A DNA stretch of 64,000 nt from Dorea sp. GTDB lineage: Bacteria > Bacillota > Clostridia > Lachnospirales > Lachnospiraceae. Each line of letters opens with the position of its first letter. Within the stretch, counting starts at the first letter, position 1. The stretch is taken from contig JALEKG010000009.1 in NCBI GenBank assembly GCA_022769185.1, positions 1-64,000 on the forward strand, given 5' to 3'. This document shows, piece by piece, positions 35,890 to 43,898 of this stretch. The position numbers and the translations under genes were made by a program. Below the pieces are notes generated by a model, which searched no databases, had not been told where the DNA came from, and saw only the letters and a list, made by a program, of their open reading frames with translations.

Positions 35890-35907
35890 TTTGCAATCGA
35901 TTGCAAA
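35890..35907 (+). promoter_or_regulatory. LacI operator O3 (perfect palindrome)
   Basis: TTTGCAATCGATTGCAAA is a perfect 18-base palindrome with the central CG step typical of LacI-family operators, 28 bases before the first gene start and just after the promoter. Confidence 0.8.
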
Positions 35908-35934
35908 ACAATGAGTTTCAGGAGGAGAATTTAA

Positions 35935-36408
35935 ATGATTTACGGAAACATTAATGCGAAGGAAACAGAGGCTGCTTATACACCGGTAATCCGAAAGGCA
36001 CTGGAGATTTTACGGACTACGGATGTAAGTGAGATGCATCATGGGAAATATCCGTTGGATGGAGATAAGCTGATTCTGCAGATTAACGAGATCACAACAG
36101 GACCTAAGAATACGAAGCGTCCGGAAGTGCACAGAGATTATATCGATGTACAGTATATGGTACGTGGACATGAATTGATTGGTTTTTATCCAGATTGTAA
36201 GGATGGAGTTGTGCAGGAAGACCTTCTGGAGGAAAAGGATGTATTGTTTTATGAGGAACGGTCTGACGTGAATGAATTGATGCTTCCTATGACGGATGGG
36301 TGTTATGCAGTATTTTTCCCGGAAGATGTTCATCGTCCATGCTGTATGATGGATGCCCCGGAAGATGTGAAAAAAATTGTACTTAAAGTTCGTGTAGATT
36401 CATTATAA
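35935..36408 (+). CDS. YhcH/YjgK/YiaL family protein
   Basis: A 157-residue cupin-like protein of the YiaL/EbgC group (DUF386). These proteins occur with sugar-acid and sialic-acid catabolism and may act as sugar isomerases/anomerases binding a metal. Conserved positions seen: HHGKYPLDGDKLILQINEI, the EVHRDYIDVQYMV stretch with His and Glu metal ligands near residue 68, and FFPEDVHRPC near residue 125. GGAGGAG precedes the ATG. It is the first gene under the O3 operator; in E. coli yiaL is second after yiaK, so the order is swapped. Confidence 0.88.
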   Translation: MIYGNINAKETEAAYTPVIRKALEILRTTDVSEMHHGKYPLDGDKLILQINEITTGPKNTKRPEVHRDYIDVQYMVRGHELIGFYPDCKDGVVQEDLLEEKDVLFYEERSDVNELMLPMTDGCYAVFFPEDVHRPCCMMDAPEDVKKIVLKVRVDSL

Positions 36409-36426
36409 GAAGAGGAGGAAAATAAA

Positions 36427-37428
36427 ATGAGAGTTTCTTATGATACGATGTTGGCAGAATTTGAACGTGTGTTGAAGAAGTATGGATTTCAGGCAGAGCG
36501 TGCGCATGATGCAGCAGAGATATTTGTACAAAACAGCCTGTCTGGTGTTTATTCTCATGGCCTGAACCGTTTCCCGGTAGTGGTGGACTATCTGAAAAAA
36601 GGAGAGATTGATCCAGATGCGGAGGCAACCTGTGTTGCATCTTTTGGAAATATGGAACGCTGGGACGGGCACAGAGGATTTGGTCCACTGAATGCGAAGC
36701 AGGCAATGAACCGTGCGGTTGAGCTGGCTCATGAAAATGGGATCGGAATGGTGGCGCTTGGAAATAACAATCACTGGATGAGAGGAGGCACTTATGGATG
36801 GCAGGCTGCAGAGGCCGGATGTATTGGAATCTGCTGGTCTAATACTTGCCCGAATATGCCGGCATGGGGAGCAAAAGATAATCATATCGGCAATAATCCG
36901 ATTATTTTTTCTGTTCCGCGTTCGAATGGGGAACATCTCATGGTTGATTGCGCACTTTCTCAGTTCAGTTATGGGAAACTGGAAACGACTCGTCTTGCCG
37001 GAAAGGAACTTCCTGTGGTCGGTGGTTATGATGAAGAAGGAAATCTTACAAAAGATCCAGGGGCGATCGAACGCACACGCCGCATGATTCCGATTGGATA
37101 CTGGAAGGGAAGCGGTTTATCCATTATGCTGGATCTGATTGCTACCGTACTGACGAATGCAAATTCTGTATCAAAAATCGGAACATTTGGAGATGAGATT
37201 GGTCTGACACAGATTATGATCGCAATCGATCCATCCAAGTTCCAGGATGCGTCTGTTACGGATGAGATCATCAATGCAATTGTTACAGATGTAAAGAGCA
37301 GTGAACCGGTAAGTGAAGATGAAGAAGTAAGATGTCCTGGAGAAGGTGTGTGCCGCGTCCGCAAGGATAACCTGGAAAATGGAATTCCGGCTGCAGAAGA
37401 AAAGTGGAATGAAGTTCTGGCAATGTAG
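36427..37428 (+). CDS. 2,3-diketo-L-gulonate reductase type oxidoreductase
   Basis: A 333-residue malate/lactate dehydrogenase-2 family NAD(P)H oxidoreductase, closest to YiaK (DlgD), which reduces 2,3-diketo-L-gulonate to 3-keto-L-gulonate. Seen: SHGLNRFPVVVDYLKKG with the catalytic His (near residue 44), GNNNHWMRGGTYGWQAAEAG, NTCPNMPAWGA and GNNPIIFSVPR. Length fits the family. AGAGGAGG lies 9 bases before the ATG. It is followed by a TRAP transporter as in the E. coli yia operon. Confidence 0.88.
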   Translation: MRVSYDTMLAEFERVLKKYGFQAERAHDAAEIFVQNSLSGVYSHGLNRFPVVVDYLKKGEIDPDAEATCVASFGNMERWDGHRGFGPLNAKQAMNRAVELAHENGIGMVALGNNNHWMRGGTYGWQAAEAGCIGICWSNTCPNMPAWGAKDNHIGNNPIIFSVPRSNGEHLMVDCALSQFSYGKLETTRLAGKELPVVGGYDEEGNLTKDPGAIERTRRMIPIGYWKGSGLSIMLDLIATVLTNANSVSKIGTFGDEIGLTQIMIAIDPSKFQDASVTDEIINAIVTDVKSSEPVSEDEEVRCPGEGVCRVRKDNLENGIPAAEEKWNEVLAM

Positions 37429-37450
37429 TGCTGATGGGAGGAAAGTGACT

Positions 37451-38356
37451 GTGAAAAAAGTACGTATAATATCATTTTTGCTCGTATTAGCAATGATGCT
37501 GGGATTATTAACCGGATGTAGGGCAGATGAAAAGAAAACGCAGATTATCCGGGTGGCTTTTAATCAGCCTGAAACACATCCGGAATATCTTGCATTGGCC
37601 GATTTCGGAGAAAAATTTAAAGAAGCGACTGATGGACGTTATGAAGTGGAAATATATCCGAACGCAGTTCTGGGAGATCAGGGGGCCGTAACGGAAATGG
37701 TCAGAACCGGTGCTATTCAGCTGGCAGTTGTGCCGATTTCCATTCCGGAAAGTTATAATTCGGATTTTGCAATTGTTTCTGCACCATATCTCTATGATAA
37801 CCTGGAGCAGATGGAGACTGCAGCCAGAGAAGGCGTGTTTGATCCATTATTTACGACTACCAGTAAATATAATTTTGAGATTGTAACTTTATATACCTCA
37901 GGGGCGAGACATATTTATACAGACAAACCGATCGTGGAGCCGGAAGATTTAAAAGGATATAAGATCCGGGTACAGGATTCGGATACTTATTTAAAAATGG
38001 TAGATCTGATGGGCGGCGTTGGAATTGCCATGGCTCAGAGCGAAGTATATGCGGCTGTCCAGCAGCATGTGATCGAAGGCGGTGAAAATTCTGAGATCGT
38101 GTACAATAACTTCAAACACTATGAAGTATCACCATATTTCTCCTATACGAATCATCTGGTTATGACAGACGTAGTGGTAGCGAGTGAAGAATTCCTGGAC
38201 GATATGGATGAGGAAACGAGAGAGATTTTTGATCAGCTGATCAAGGAATCTATGGAAACAGAGTTTGAAGAGTGGGACAAAGGAATCGAAGCAGCAAAAG
38301 AAGAACTGGAACAACAGGGAGTTACCTTTGTAGAAGCAGATGTAAAAGCATTTTAG
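37451..38356 (+). CDS. dctP: TRAP transporter substrate-binding protein DctP, cut short by TAG
   Basis: A lipoprotein solute receptor of the TRAP DctP family, 301 residues as it stands. Signal peptide with lipobox LLTGC, then RVAFNQPETHPEYLAL, the receptor core, and the DLKGYKIRVQDSDTYLKMVDLMG stretch holding the conserved substrate Arg. Start GTG 37451, 8 bases after GGAGG. The frame meets TAG at 38354 and then continues open for 35 codons (EKCAPLLESIANRSEMTRQ...) to a TGA at 38462 that overlaps the DctQ start, in the way such operons are normally packed. The C-terminal helix of the family is thus lost in this allele unless the stop is read through. Confidence 0.88.
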   Translation: MKKVRIISFLLVLAMMLGLLTGCRADEKKTQIIRVAFNQPETHPEYLALADFGEKFKEATDGRYEVEIYPNAVLGDQGAVTEMVRTGAIQLAVVPISIPESYNSDFAIVSAPYLYDNLEQMETAAREGVFDPLFTTTSKYNFEIVTLYTSGARHIYTDKPIVEPEDLKGYKIRVQDSDTYLKMVDLMGGVGIAMAQSEVYAAVQQHVIEGGENSEIVYNNFKHYEVSPYFSYTNHLVMTDVVVASEEFLDDMDEETREIFDQLIKESMETEFEEWDKGIEAAKEELEQQGVTFVEADVKAF

Positions 38357-38464
38357 GAAAAATGTGCGCCGCTTCTGGAATCCATTGCGAACCGCAGTGA
38401 GATGACCCGCCAGATCTATGATGATGTCATGGCTATTAAGGAAAGAGAGGAGGCTGCACAATGA
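38357..38464 (+). pseudogene. Displaced C-terminal end of dctP after the in-frame TAG
   Basis: Same frame as dctP. The translation EKCAPLLES...IYDDVMAIKEREEAAQ looks like the usual DctP C-terminal helices, and its TGA overlaps the ATG of dctQ by ATGA. A single C-to-T change of CAG would explain the stop. No ribosome site allows separate translation. Confidence 0.7.
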
Positions 38465-38940
38465 AAAAAATAAGAGATGCTGTCAATAAAATCGTAGAAG
38501 GTTTTTCGGTACTGCTTATCGTAGTTATGGTACTTTTGGTTTTGTGGCAGGTAATTGCAAGATACATTCTTAACAGTCCTAGCTCTTATAGTGAGGCATT
38601 GACACGTTATATGTTTGTGTGGCTGGTAATGGTTACTTCTACGTATGCATTCGGAAGCCGTGAACATATGAGAATAGAACTTCTTCCATCGAAGCTTCAT
38701 GGTAAGGCTAAGAAATATTTAAACATTGCCATTGAGGTGATTACAATCGTATTTGCAATCATTATTATGACTTTCGGTGGCAGTGTGATTACCCGGATGC
38801 AGATGGTTCAGATGGACTCCAGCATACATATCCCTATGGGTGTGATCTATTCGATCATCCCGGTTTGTGGTGTGATTGTTATATTTTATTGTATTTGTAA
38901 CATTATGGATGAATGTAGATCCGGAAAGGAGGACGCCTAA
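38461..38940 (+). CDS. dctQ: TRAP transporter small permease DctQ
   Basis: A 159-residue four-helix membrane protein of the DctQ/YiaM family, with family landmarks LLVLWQVIARYILNSPSSYSEALTRYMFVWLV and GSREHMRIELLPSKL in the cytosolic loop. It forms the membrane part with DctM. It overlaps the DctP frame's natural end by ATGA and is 2 bases from dctM. Preceded by GAGAGGAGG. Confidence 0.93.
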   Translation: MKKIRDAVNKIVEGFSVLLIVVMVLLVLWQVIARYILNSPSSYSEALTRYMFVWLVMVTSTYAFGSREHMRIELLPSKLHGKAKKYLNIAIEVITIVFAIIIMTFGGSVITRMQMVQMDSSIHIPMGVIYSIIPVCGVIVIFYCICNIMDECRSGKEDA

Positions 38941-38942
38941 TT

Positions 38943-40250
38943 ATGTCACTTGCTGTTAAAACCGCGATCGTTATGGTCGTACTGTTGGTTGTTATGCTGG
39001 CTATGGGTGTGTCCATCAGTGTTTCTGTAGGACTTGCTTCGGCCGTAGCCATGCTGTGCATGCTCCCGGCAGACATTTCATTTGCAACTTCCGCGCAGAG
39101 ATTATTTGCCGGAGCAAATTCATTTTCCCTGATTGCAATCCCGTTCTTCATCCTTGCCGGGAATATCATGAATAATGGTGGAATTGCAGAACGTCTGGTT
39201 AATGTAGCCAAGGTCCTGTCCGGACGTATGCCAGGAGCGTTGTCTCAGGCAAATGTTGTTGCGAACATGTTATTTGGTGCAATCTCCGGTTCCGGTGCGG
39301 CAGCCGCTGCGGCAATCGGTGGGACGATCGGGCCGATGCAGGAAAAAGAAGGATATGATCCAGCGTATAGTGCTGTGGTAAATATTGCATCTGCACCGAC
39401 TGGAATGCTGATACCACCATCCAATCTGATGATTGTATATTCTACGATTGCTGGAAGTGTATCGGTTGCCGCATTATTTACGGCCGGATATGTACCAGGA
39501 ATCTTGTGGGGCGTCCTGGTTATGATTCTTGCCGGAATCACTGCTAAGAAACGTGGATACGTAGCAGAAGAACGTGTATCCATGAGTGTTGCGGTGAAAG
39601 TGATCCTGGATGCGATCCCAAGCCTTCTTCTGATCGTGATCATTATCGGAGGAATTCTGCTTGGAGTATTTACAGCAACAGAAGCAAGTGCAGTCGCTGT
39701 TGCATACAGTGTGATCCTGGCACTGCTTTATAAAGGAATTACATTAAAAGATCTTCCGGGAATTATTTTGAAGTCGGCAAAAATGACAGGTATTATTACA
39801 CTGATGATCGGATTATCCTCCATCATGTCATGGGTAATGGCATTTACCAGTTTTCCGGATCTGATCGCCGGTGCGATTCTGTCCCTGACAAGTAACCAGT
39901 ATGTGATCCTGGTTCTGATGAATATTATTTTACTGATTGTTGGTACTTTCATGGATCCGACTCCGGCAGTGTTGATTTTTACGCCAATCTTTCTTCCAAT
40001 CTGTCAGACATTTGGAATGCATCCGGTACAGTTTGGAATTATGGTCAGCATGAACCTTTGTATTGGTACCATTACTCCACCGGTAGGTTCCATCTTATTT
40101 ACCGGATGTAAAGTGGCAAATGTGAAGATCGAACAAGTTATAAAACAGCTTCTTCCATATTTTGGAGTCATTCTTGCAGAACTTTTACTGGTTACTTATA
40201 TTCCGGCAATTTCAATGACACTGCCGACACTGGCAGGACTGATCAAGTAA
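38943..40250 (+). CDS. dctM: TRAP transporter large permease DctM
   Basis: A 435-residue membrane protein with about 12 hydrophobic segments. DctM landmarks: NSFSLIAIPFFILAGNIMNNGGIAERLVN, NMLFGAISGSGAAAAAAIGGTIGPMQEKEGYDPAY, APTGMLIPPSNLMIVYS and GTITPPVGSILFTGCKVAN (all abbreviated positions in order). It uses sodium gradients in known members to bring in organic acids; substrate here is inferred to be a keto- or sugar acid from its operon. AAAGGAGG precedes the ATG. Confidence 0.95.
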   Translation: MSLAVKTAIVMVVLLVVMLAMGVSISVSVGLASAVAMLCMLPADISFATSAQRLFAGANSFSLIAIPFFILAGNIMNNGGIAERLVNVAKVLSGRMPGALSQANVVANMLFGAISGSGAAAAAAIGGTIGPMQEKEGYDPAYSAVVNIASAPTGMLIPPSNLMIVYSTIAGSVSVAALFTAGYVPGILWGVLVMILAGITAKKRGYVAEERVSMSVAVKVILDAIPSLLLIVIIIGGILLGVFTATEASAVAVAYSVILALLYKGITLKDLPGIILKSAKMTGIITLMIGLSSIMSWVMAFTSFPDLIAGAILSLTSNQYVILVLMNIILLIVGTFMDPTPAVLIFTPIFLPICQTFGMHPVQFGIMVSMNLCIGTITPPVGSILFTGCKVANVKIEQVIKQLLPYFGVILAELLLVTYIPAISMTLPTLAGLIK

Positions 40251-40260
40251 GGAGCTTGTC

Positions 40261-40926
40261 ATGGAAAAATTATTGTGTCCTTCCCTTCTGAATCTGTCTG
40301 ATGATTATCTTAAAGATGAGATCATCCGCCTGGATCAAAGCGGAGTTGATATCCTGCATATTGATGTAATGGATGGAGAATATGTGCCGAATTTTGGCAT
40401 GAGCTTTCAGGAAATCAAAACGGTTCGGGCAAATACTTCATTGCCGCTGGATCTTCATATGATGATGAAGAATCCGGGGCGTTACATCAGACGCTATGCG
40501 GAGTGCGGAATCAACATTATGTACATTCATCCCGATTCCGAACCGATTCCTACAGAAACTTTGGCGGAGATCCGAGAACTTGGCATTCATCCGGGGATCG
40601 TCATCAATCCGGGAATCTCTCTGGAAAGTGTAGCTGAGCTGTTCCCGCTGGTCGACTATGTATTAGTAATGACTGTAAATCCAGGATTCGCAGGAAGAGA
40701 TTATCTTCCGTGGGTAGAACCCAAAATAGAAAGACTGGTAGAGATCCGTAAAAAATATCAGTTCCATATCGTTATCGACGGAGGCGTGACCTGGGAGATT
40801 ATGGAGCGACTCTGGAACAAGGGAATCGAAGGATTTGTACTGGGAAAACAAATATTATTTGGTCAGGAAGAAGATTATAAAACGATCATTAAAAAAGTAA
40901 GAAAACATTCAAACTTTTCTTGTTGA
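40261..40926 (+). CDS. Ribulose-phosphate 3-epimerase family protein
   Basis: A 221-residue TIM-barrel epimerase of the Rpe/AlsE type. Metal ligands are visible in HIDVMDGEYVPNFG (His and Asp), LDLHMMM (His) and VIDGGV (Asp), and MTVNPGFAGRDYL gives the phosphate-binding and flexible loop. It should epimerise a ketose 5- or 6-phosphate at C3. It starts 10 bases after dctM, clearly in the operon. A kinase making its phosphorylated substrate is not in this operon. Which sugar it acts on is unknown; Rpe, AlsE and L-ribulose-type activities are all possible. Confidence 0.85.
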   Translation: MEKLLCPSLLNLSDDYLKDEIIRLDQSGVDILHIDVMDGEYVPNFGMSFQEIKTVRANTSLPLDLHMMMKNPGRYIRRYAECGINIMYIHPDSEPIPTETLAEIRELGIHPGIVINPGISLESVAELFPLVDYVLVMTVNPGFAGRDYLPWVEPKIERLVEIRKKYQFHIVIDGGVTWEIMERLWNKGIEGFVLGKQILFGQEEDYKTIIKKVRKHSNFSC

Positions 40927-40942
40927 GGGATTTATCCACGAG

Positions 40943-40985
40943 AAAAAAGGAGTTATCCACGAATTTGTGGGGATAACTCCTTTTT
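40943..40985. terminator. Bidirectional terminator between the yia-like operon and proC
   Basis: AAAAAGGAGTTATCC and GGATAACTCCTTTTT form a 15-base stem with an inner CAC/GTG pairing, A-run and T-run on each side, between convergent genes. Confidence 0.9.
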
Positions 40986-40991
40986 GTCAGA

Positions 40992-41789
40992 CTATAATTG
41001 GCGGGATTTTTCTGTTGCGACATTAATACATTCGATTACGGTACCTCTCATGCCGCCTTTCTCCAGTGCCTCACATCCCTCGATGGTTGTTCCGCCAGGG
41101 GAAGTTACCATATCTTTTAGTTCTCCCGGATGCATTCCTTTTTCAAGAATCATCTTTGCGGTTCCGAGACAGGTCTGGGCAGCCAGACGATATGCAGTCG
41201 CTCTCGGAAGTCCCTGTTTTACGCCACCGTCTGCCATGGCTTCGATAAACATTGCCACATAAGCTGGTCCACCGCCGCTTAGTCCACATACCGCATCAAT
41301 CAAATGCTCTGGAACCATCTCGATGATACCGATTGCTCCGCAGATAGCTTTTGCTGTTTCCAGTTCTTCTTCTTTTAAATCATTGTCAGAACAAAGAGCA
41401 AATGCGCCTTCGAATACCATTGCAGGGGTGTTTGGAAGAATACGTAAGATGCGTGGTGTTCCGCAGATCATATTCTGAAGACGCTCTACCGTAACACCAG
41501 CAACGATTGACATCATAGCTTTATCTTCCAATGCTTCCTTGCACTGCGCAAGTGCTTCTGCAGCATTCTGCGGTTTTACCGCAAGAAGAATCATATCGCT
41601 CTTTTTACAAACATCCTCATCATCAGCAGCAAGATGAACACCCCAGCTTTTCGCCTTTTCCATCATTGCCGGATTAATATCGTATACATAAGCATTTTCT
41701 TTTGGCAAAATGCCACTTTCCAGTGCGCCATACAGAATCGCACCACCCATATTGCCGCATCCGATAATACCAATTTTACATGTAATCAT
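40992..41789 (-). CDS. proC: Pyrroline-5-carboxylate reductase
   Basis: A 265-residue Rossmann-fold enzyme for the last step of proline synthesis, using NAD(P)H. Landmarks: GIIGCGNMGGAI near residue 7 for the dinucleotide, LAVKPQN, RILPNTPA, and the C-terminal signature GLSGGGPAYV...LPRATAYRLAAQT and MVTSPGGTTIEG. It ends the minus-strand operon and begins 2 bases after the stop of the amidohydrolase gene, so proline synthesis is coupled to that peptide/amide-hydrolysing unit. Confidence 0.95.
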   Translation of the reverse strand: MITCKIGIIGCGNMGGAILYGALESGILPKENAYVYDINPAMMEKAKSWGVHLAADDEDVCKKSDMILLAVKPQNAAEALAQCKEALEDKAMMSIVAGVTVERLQNMICGTPRILRILPNTPAMVFEGAFALCSDNDLKEEELETAKAICGAIGIIEMVPEHLIDAVCGLSGGGPAYVAMFIEAMADGGVKQGLPRATAYRLAAQTCLGTAKMILEKGMHPGELKDMVTSPGGTTIEGCEALEKGGMRGTVIECINVATEKSRQL

Positions 41790-41791
41790 AG

Positions 41792-43057
41792 TTATGAACC
41801 TCCTTTATGGAATTCCCAGGATTTTTCTATGCTTCCTGGTGTTTCTATTAACAATTTTGTTCCTTCTGCCATGCATCTTGCCGCGTACATCATGCCTTTC
41901 TGTCCGATGCTCATGCCGGCCTGTTTTGCAGCTGCCCAGTGGTGCAGTGGGGTGCCTTTACACATGGTGGCGGCACTTATGGTGATGAGAGGGACGGTGT
42001 GGCTGACTTCCGATGCGTCAGTTCCGATGGAGATTGGAACGGGGGCATCTTCCAGTGGCTCGAGTCCTTCGAAATAGATTCCGTTGTTTTGAAGTCCGGC
42101 TTCTTCGGTGATCTTTGCTGCGAAGTCCAGTTCTTCCCGGGTATATTCTGGTGTTGGGATCCGGGTCATGGCGTCGTAATAGAGTTCGGTCAGTACACGG
42201 TTGACTTTCATTTCTTTGCAGCTTTTGACTAATTCGATATCCACGGTAGTCTCGGTCATTAATGCTGCACCTCTGGCGCAGTTATCTACCCGGCGGCTGG
42301 CATCTTCTGTGCGGGCACGAAGACTGGAACGGATGAAGTAATTGGTCATAGCGAAATCCGGGACGACGTTGGCGGGCTGCCCGTTGTCGATGTATGCATA
42401 GTGCATCCGTACATCGGAAGGAACGTGCTCTCTTAAATAGTTTACACCGATATTCATCAGTTCTGCTGCATCCAGTGCGCTTCTTCCATTTTCGGGTGCT
42501 TTGGAAGCGTGGGCGCTGACTCCGTGGAATCGGTAGTTCTTGATATCCTGCGCCTGCCAGATATCGTTGCTGATGCGGTTTCGGTCAAAGGGATGCCAGG
42601 TGACGGCAACATCCAGATCATCAAAGACTCCCTGTGTATTCATGACGATTTTCCCGGACATGATTTCTTCCGCCGGGCATCCGTAAACGCGGATTGTTCC
42701 GCAAGTTCCATTTTTTATCATATCTTCTTTCAGCGCGCAGGCAGCAGCGGCAACGGCTGTCCCGAGCAGATTGTGCCCGCAGGCATGTCCGAGGCCGGCC
42801 AGTGCGTCATATTCTGCGAGGAATCCGAGAATGGGCCTTCCTTCTCCCCATTCTGCCGTAAATGCTGTGTCAATCCCAGCCGTTTTCCAGGCTACCTGGA
42901 ATCCATGACTGGAAAGATAGTCCGCCAGACATTTGGAAGAGAGTGTTTCCTGGTAAGCAAGTTCAGGATGGCGGAAAATATAGTCTGCTGTGTCTGCCAG
43001 TTCTGCCTGATGCTCATCCAGCCATTCGGAAATCATTGTTTTCTGATTCGTATTCAA
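41792..43057 (-). CDS. M20-family amidohydrolase (AbgB-like)
   Basis: A 421-residue metallopeptidase-fold amidohydrolase. It resembles AbgB, a subunit of p-aminobenzoyl-glutamate hydrolase, and other M20D aminoacyl hydrolases. Metal-binding motifs: EYDALAGLGHACGHN (near residue 83-97), CPAEE (near residue 128), HPF, and HHWAAAKQAG near the C-terminus. Length is typical. The gene sits between an ATC-hydrolase-like gene and proC on the same strand, which suggests release of an amino acid such as a glutamate or cysteine derivative, but the substrate cannot be read directly. Confidence 0.88.
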   Translation of the reverse strand: MNTNQKTMISEWLDEHQAELADTADYIFRHPELAYQETLSSKCLADYLSSHGFQVAWKTAGIDTAFTAEWGEGRPILGFLAEYDALAGLGHACGHNLLGTAVAAAACALKEDMIKNGTCGTIRVYGCPAEEIMSGKIVMNTQGVFDDLDVAVTWHPFDRNRISNDIWQAQDIKNYRFHGVSAHASKAPENGRSALDAAELMNIGVNYLREHVPSDVRMHYAYIDNGQPANVVPDFAMTNYFIRSSLRARTEDASRRVDNCARGAALMTETTVDIELVKSCKEMKVNRVLTELYYDAMTRIPTPEYTREELDFAAKITEEAGLQNNGIYFEGLEPLEDAPVPISIGTDASEVSHTVPLITISAATMCKGTPLHHWAAAKQAGMSIGQKGMMYAARCMAEGTKLLIETPGSIEKSWEFHKGGS

Positions 43058-43089
43058 AATATAAAATACCTCCTGCTTTTGAACTTGAA

Positions 43090-43791
43090 CTAGTCATCCG
43101 GGTAAATACCATCCAGAACATCCAGATATTCCTGGCCGAATGTTTTCACATAATCAGAAAGCGCAAGATCTACAGCTTTCTGGCCCTGCTCGCCCAATAA
43201 TTCGATTAAGGTTTTACAGATGGTATGCTTCAGGTGAGCTGTGTGAAAATTGAAATCTTTCATGCAGGAAGTTCCAAGTTCTTTTTTCTTCTTTGCAAGA
43301 GATTCCACTTCTTCCGGTGACAGTGGATATCCCCAGTCAAATTCACATCGACAGCCTCCCCAGCTCATGGATGTGGCAGTTGGAGTACAGACAAGATCCG
43401 AACGAAAGCCCTGGTAAACTGCATTGTCAACGTTGACGCAATAATATTTACCATATTCCGTGATGCCATGCTTTTTCCAGGCTTCGCACCATGCACATCT
43501 GGATATGTAGGTCTGCAGAGTCGGCTCTGTTCTTAATACACCGAATTCCATTTGTCCATCGTAGTCCGGTTTCCATTCACCGTAAGCCTGATTGGTCATC
43601 GTGTTCAATTCATCTCCATGTGCTAAAGCATTTGCGGCCATTCTGGAGCCACGCTCATTGCCGTAAGCGGTCATTCCTTCGAGAATGGCAGCTTTTCCTT
43701 TTTCGCCACATAATTCAATTGCGTGTTTGGCAAGAAATGCAAATAACATTGCATGGTGTTCTATTTTACAAGTGACAGGTTCATTAGCCAT
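43090..43791 (-). CDS. L-2-amino-thiazoline-4-carboxylic acid hydrolase family protein
   Basis: A 233-residue member of the ATC hydrolase family (PF14196). In Pseudomonas the enzyme opens 2-amino-thiazoline-4-carboxylate to S-carbamoyl-cysteine on the way to cysteine; clostridial relatives are mostly untested. The sequence has the family's RCAWCEAWKKHG, YYCVNVDNAVYQGF and FDWGYPLSPEEV stretches with several cysteines. AAGGAG precedes the ATG 10 bases upstream. It is first in an operon with an AbgB-like amidohydrolase and proC, and its promoter is covered by a perfect dyad (43816-43842). Confidence 0.83.
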   Translation of the reverse strand: MANEPVTCKIEHHAMLFAFLAKHAIELCGEKGKAAILEGMTAYGNERGSRMAANALAHGDELNTMTNQAYGEWKPDYDGQMEFGVLRTEPTLQTYISRCAWCEAWKKHGITEYGKYYCVNVDNAVYQGFRSDLVCTPTATSMSWGGCRCEFDWGYPLSPEEVESLAKKKKELGTSCMKDFNFHTAHLKHTICKTLIELLGEQGQKAVDLALSDYVKTFGQEYLDVLDGIYPDD

Positions 43792-43815
43792 AATCAGACA
43801 CTCCTTTTTGTTAAC

Positions 43816-43842
43816 GTAGTATAATCATGTAAATTATACTAC
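43816..43842 (-). promoter_or_regulatory. Perfect dyad operator overlapping the ATC-hydrolase operon promoter
   Basis: Arms GTAGTATAAT and ATTATACTAC are exact complements around a seven-base spacer. The minus-strand TATAAT -10 lies within one arm, so a bound dimer would control the operon. The regulator is not in the neighbourhood. Confidence 0.7.
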
Positions 43843-43898
43843 ATTTGGAAGGAAAAGTCATAAATGCATAAAAATATATGCATATTTCAGGGGAAATA

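Noticed and set aside
40932..40960. TTATCCAC octamers resembling DnaA boxes (also at 63477)
   Set aside because: Two fall in a terminator stem and one in a coding gene; there is no AT-rich unwinding region, dnaA or dnaN nearby, so an origin is unlikely.
41634..43093. Plus-strand open frames opposite the proC and amidohydrolase genes
   Set aside because: They lie wholly inside strong coding genes on the minus strand and show no family similarity.
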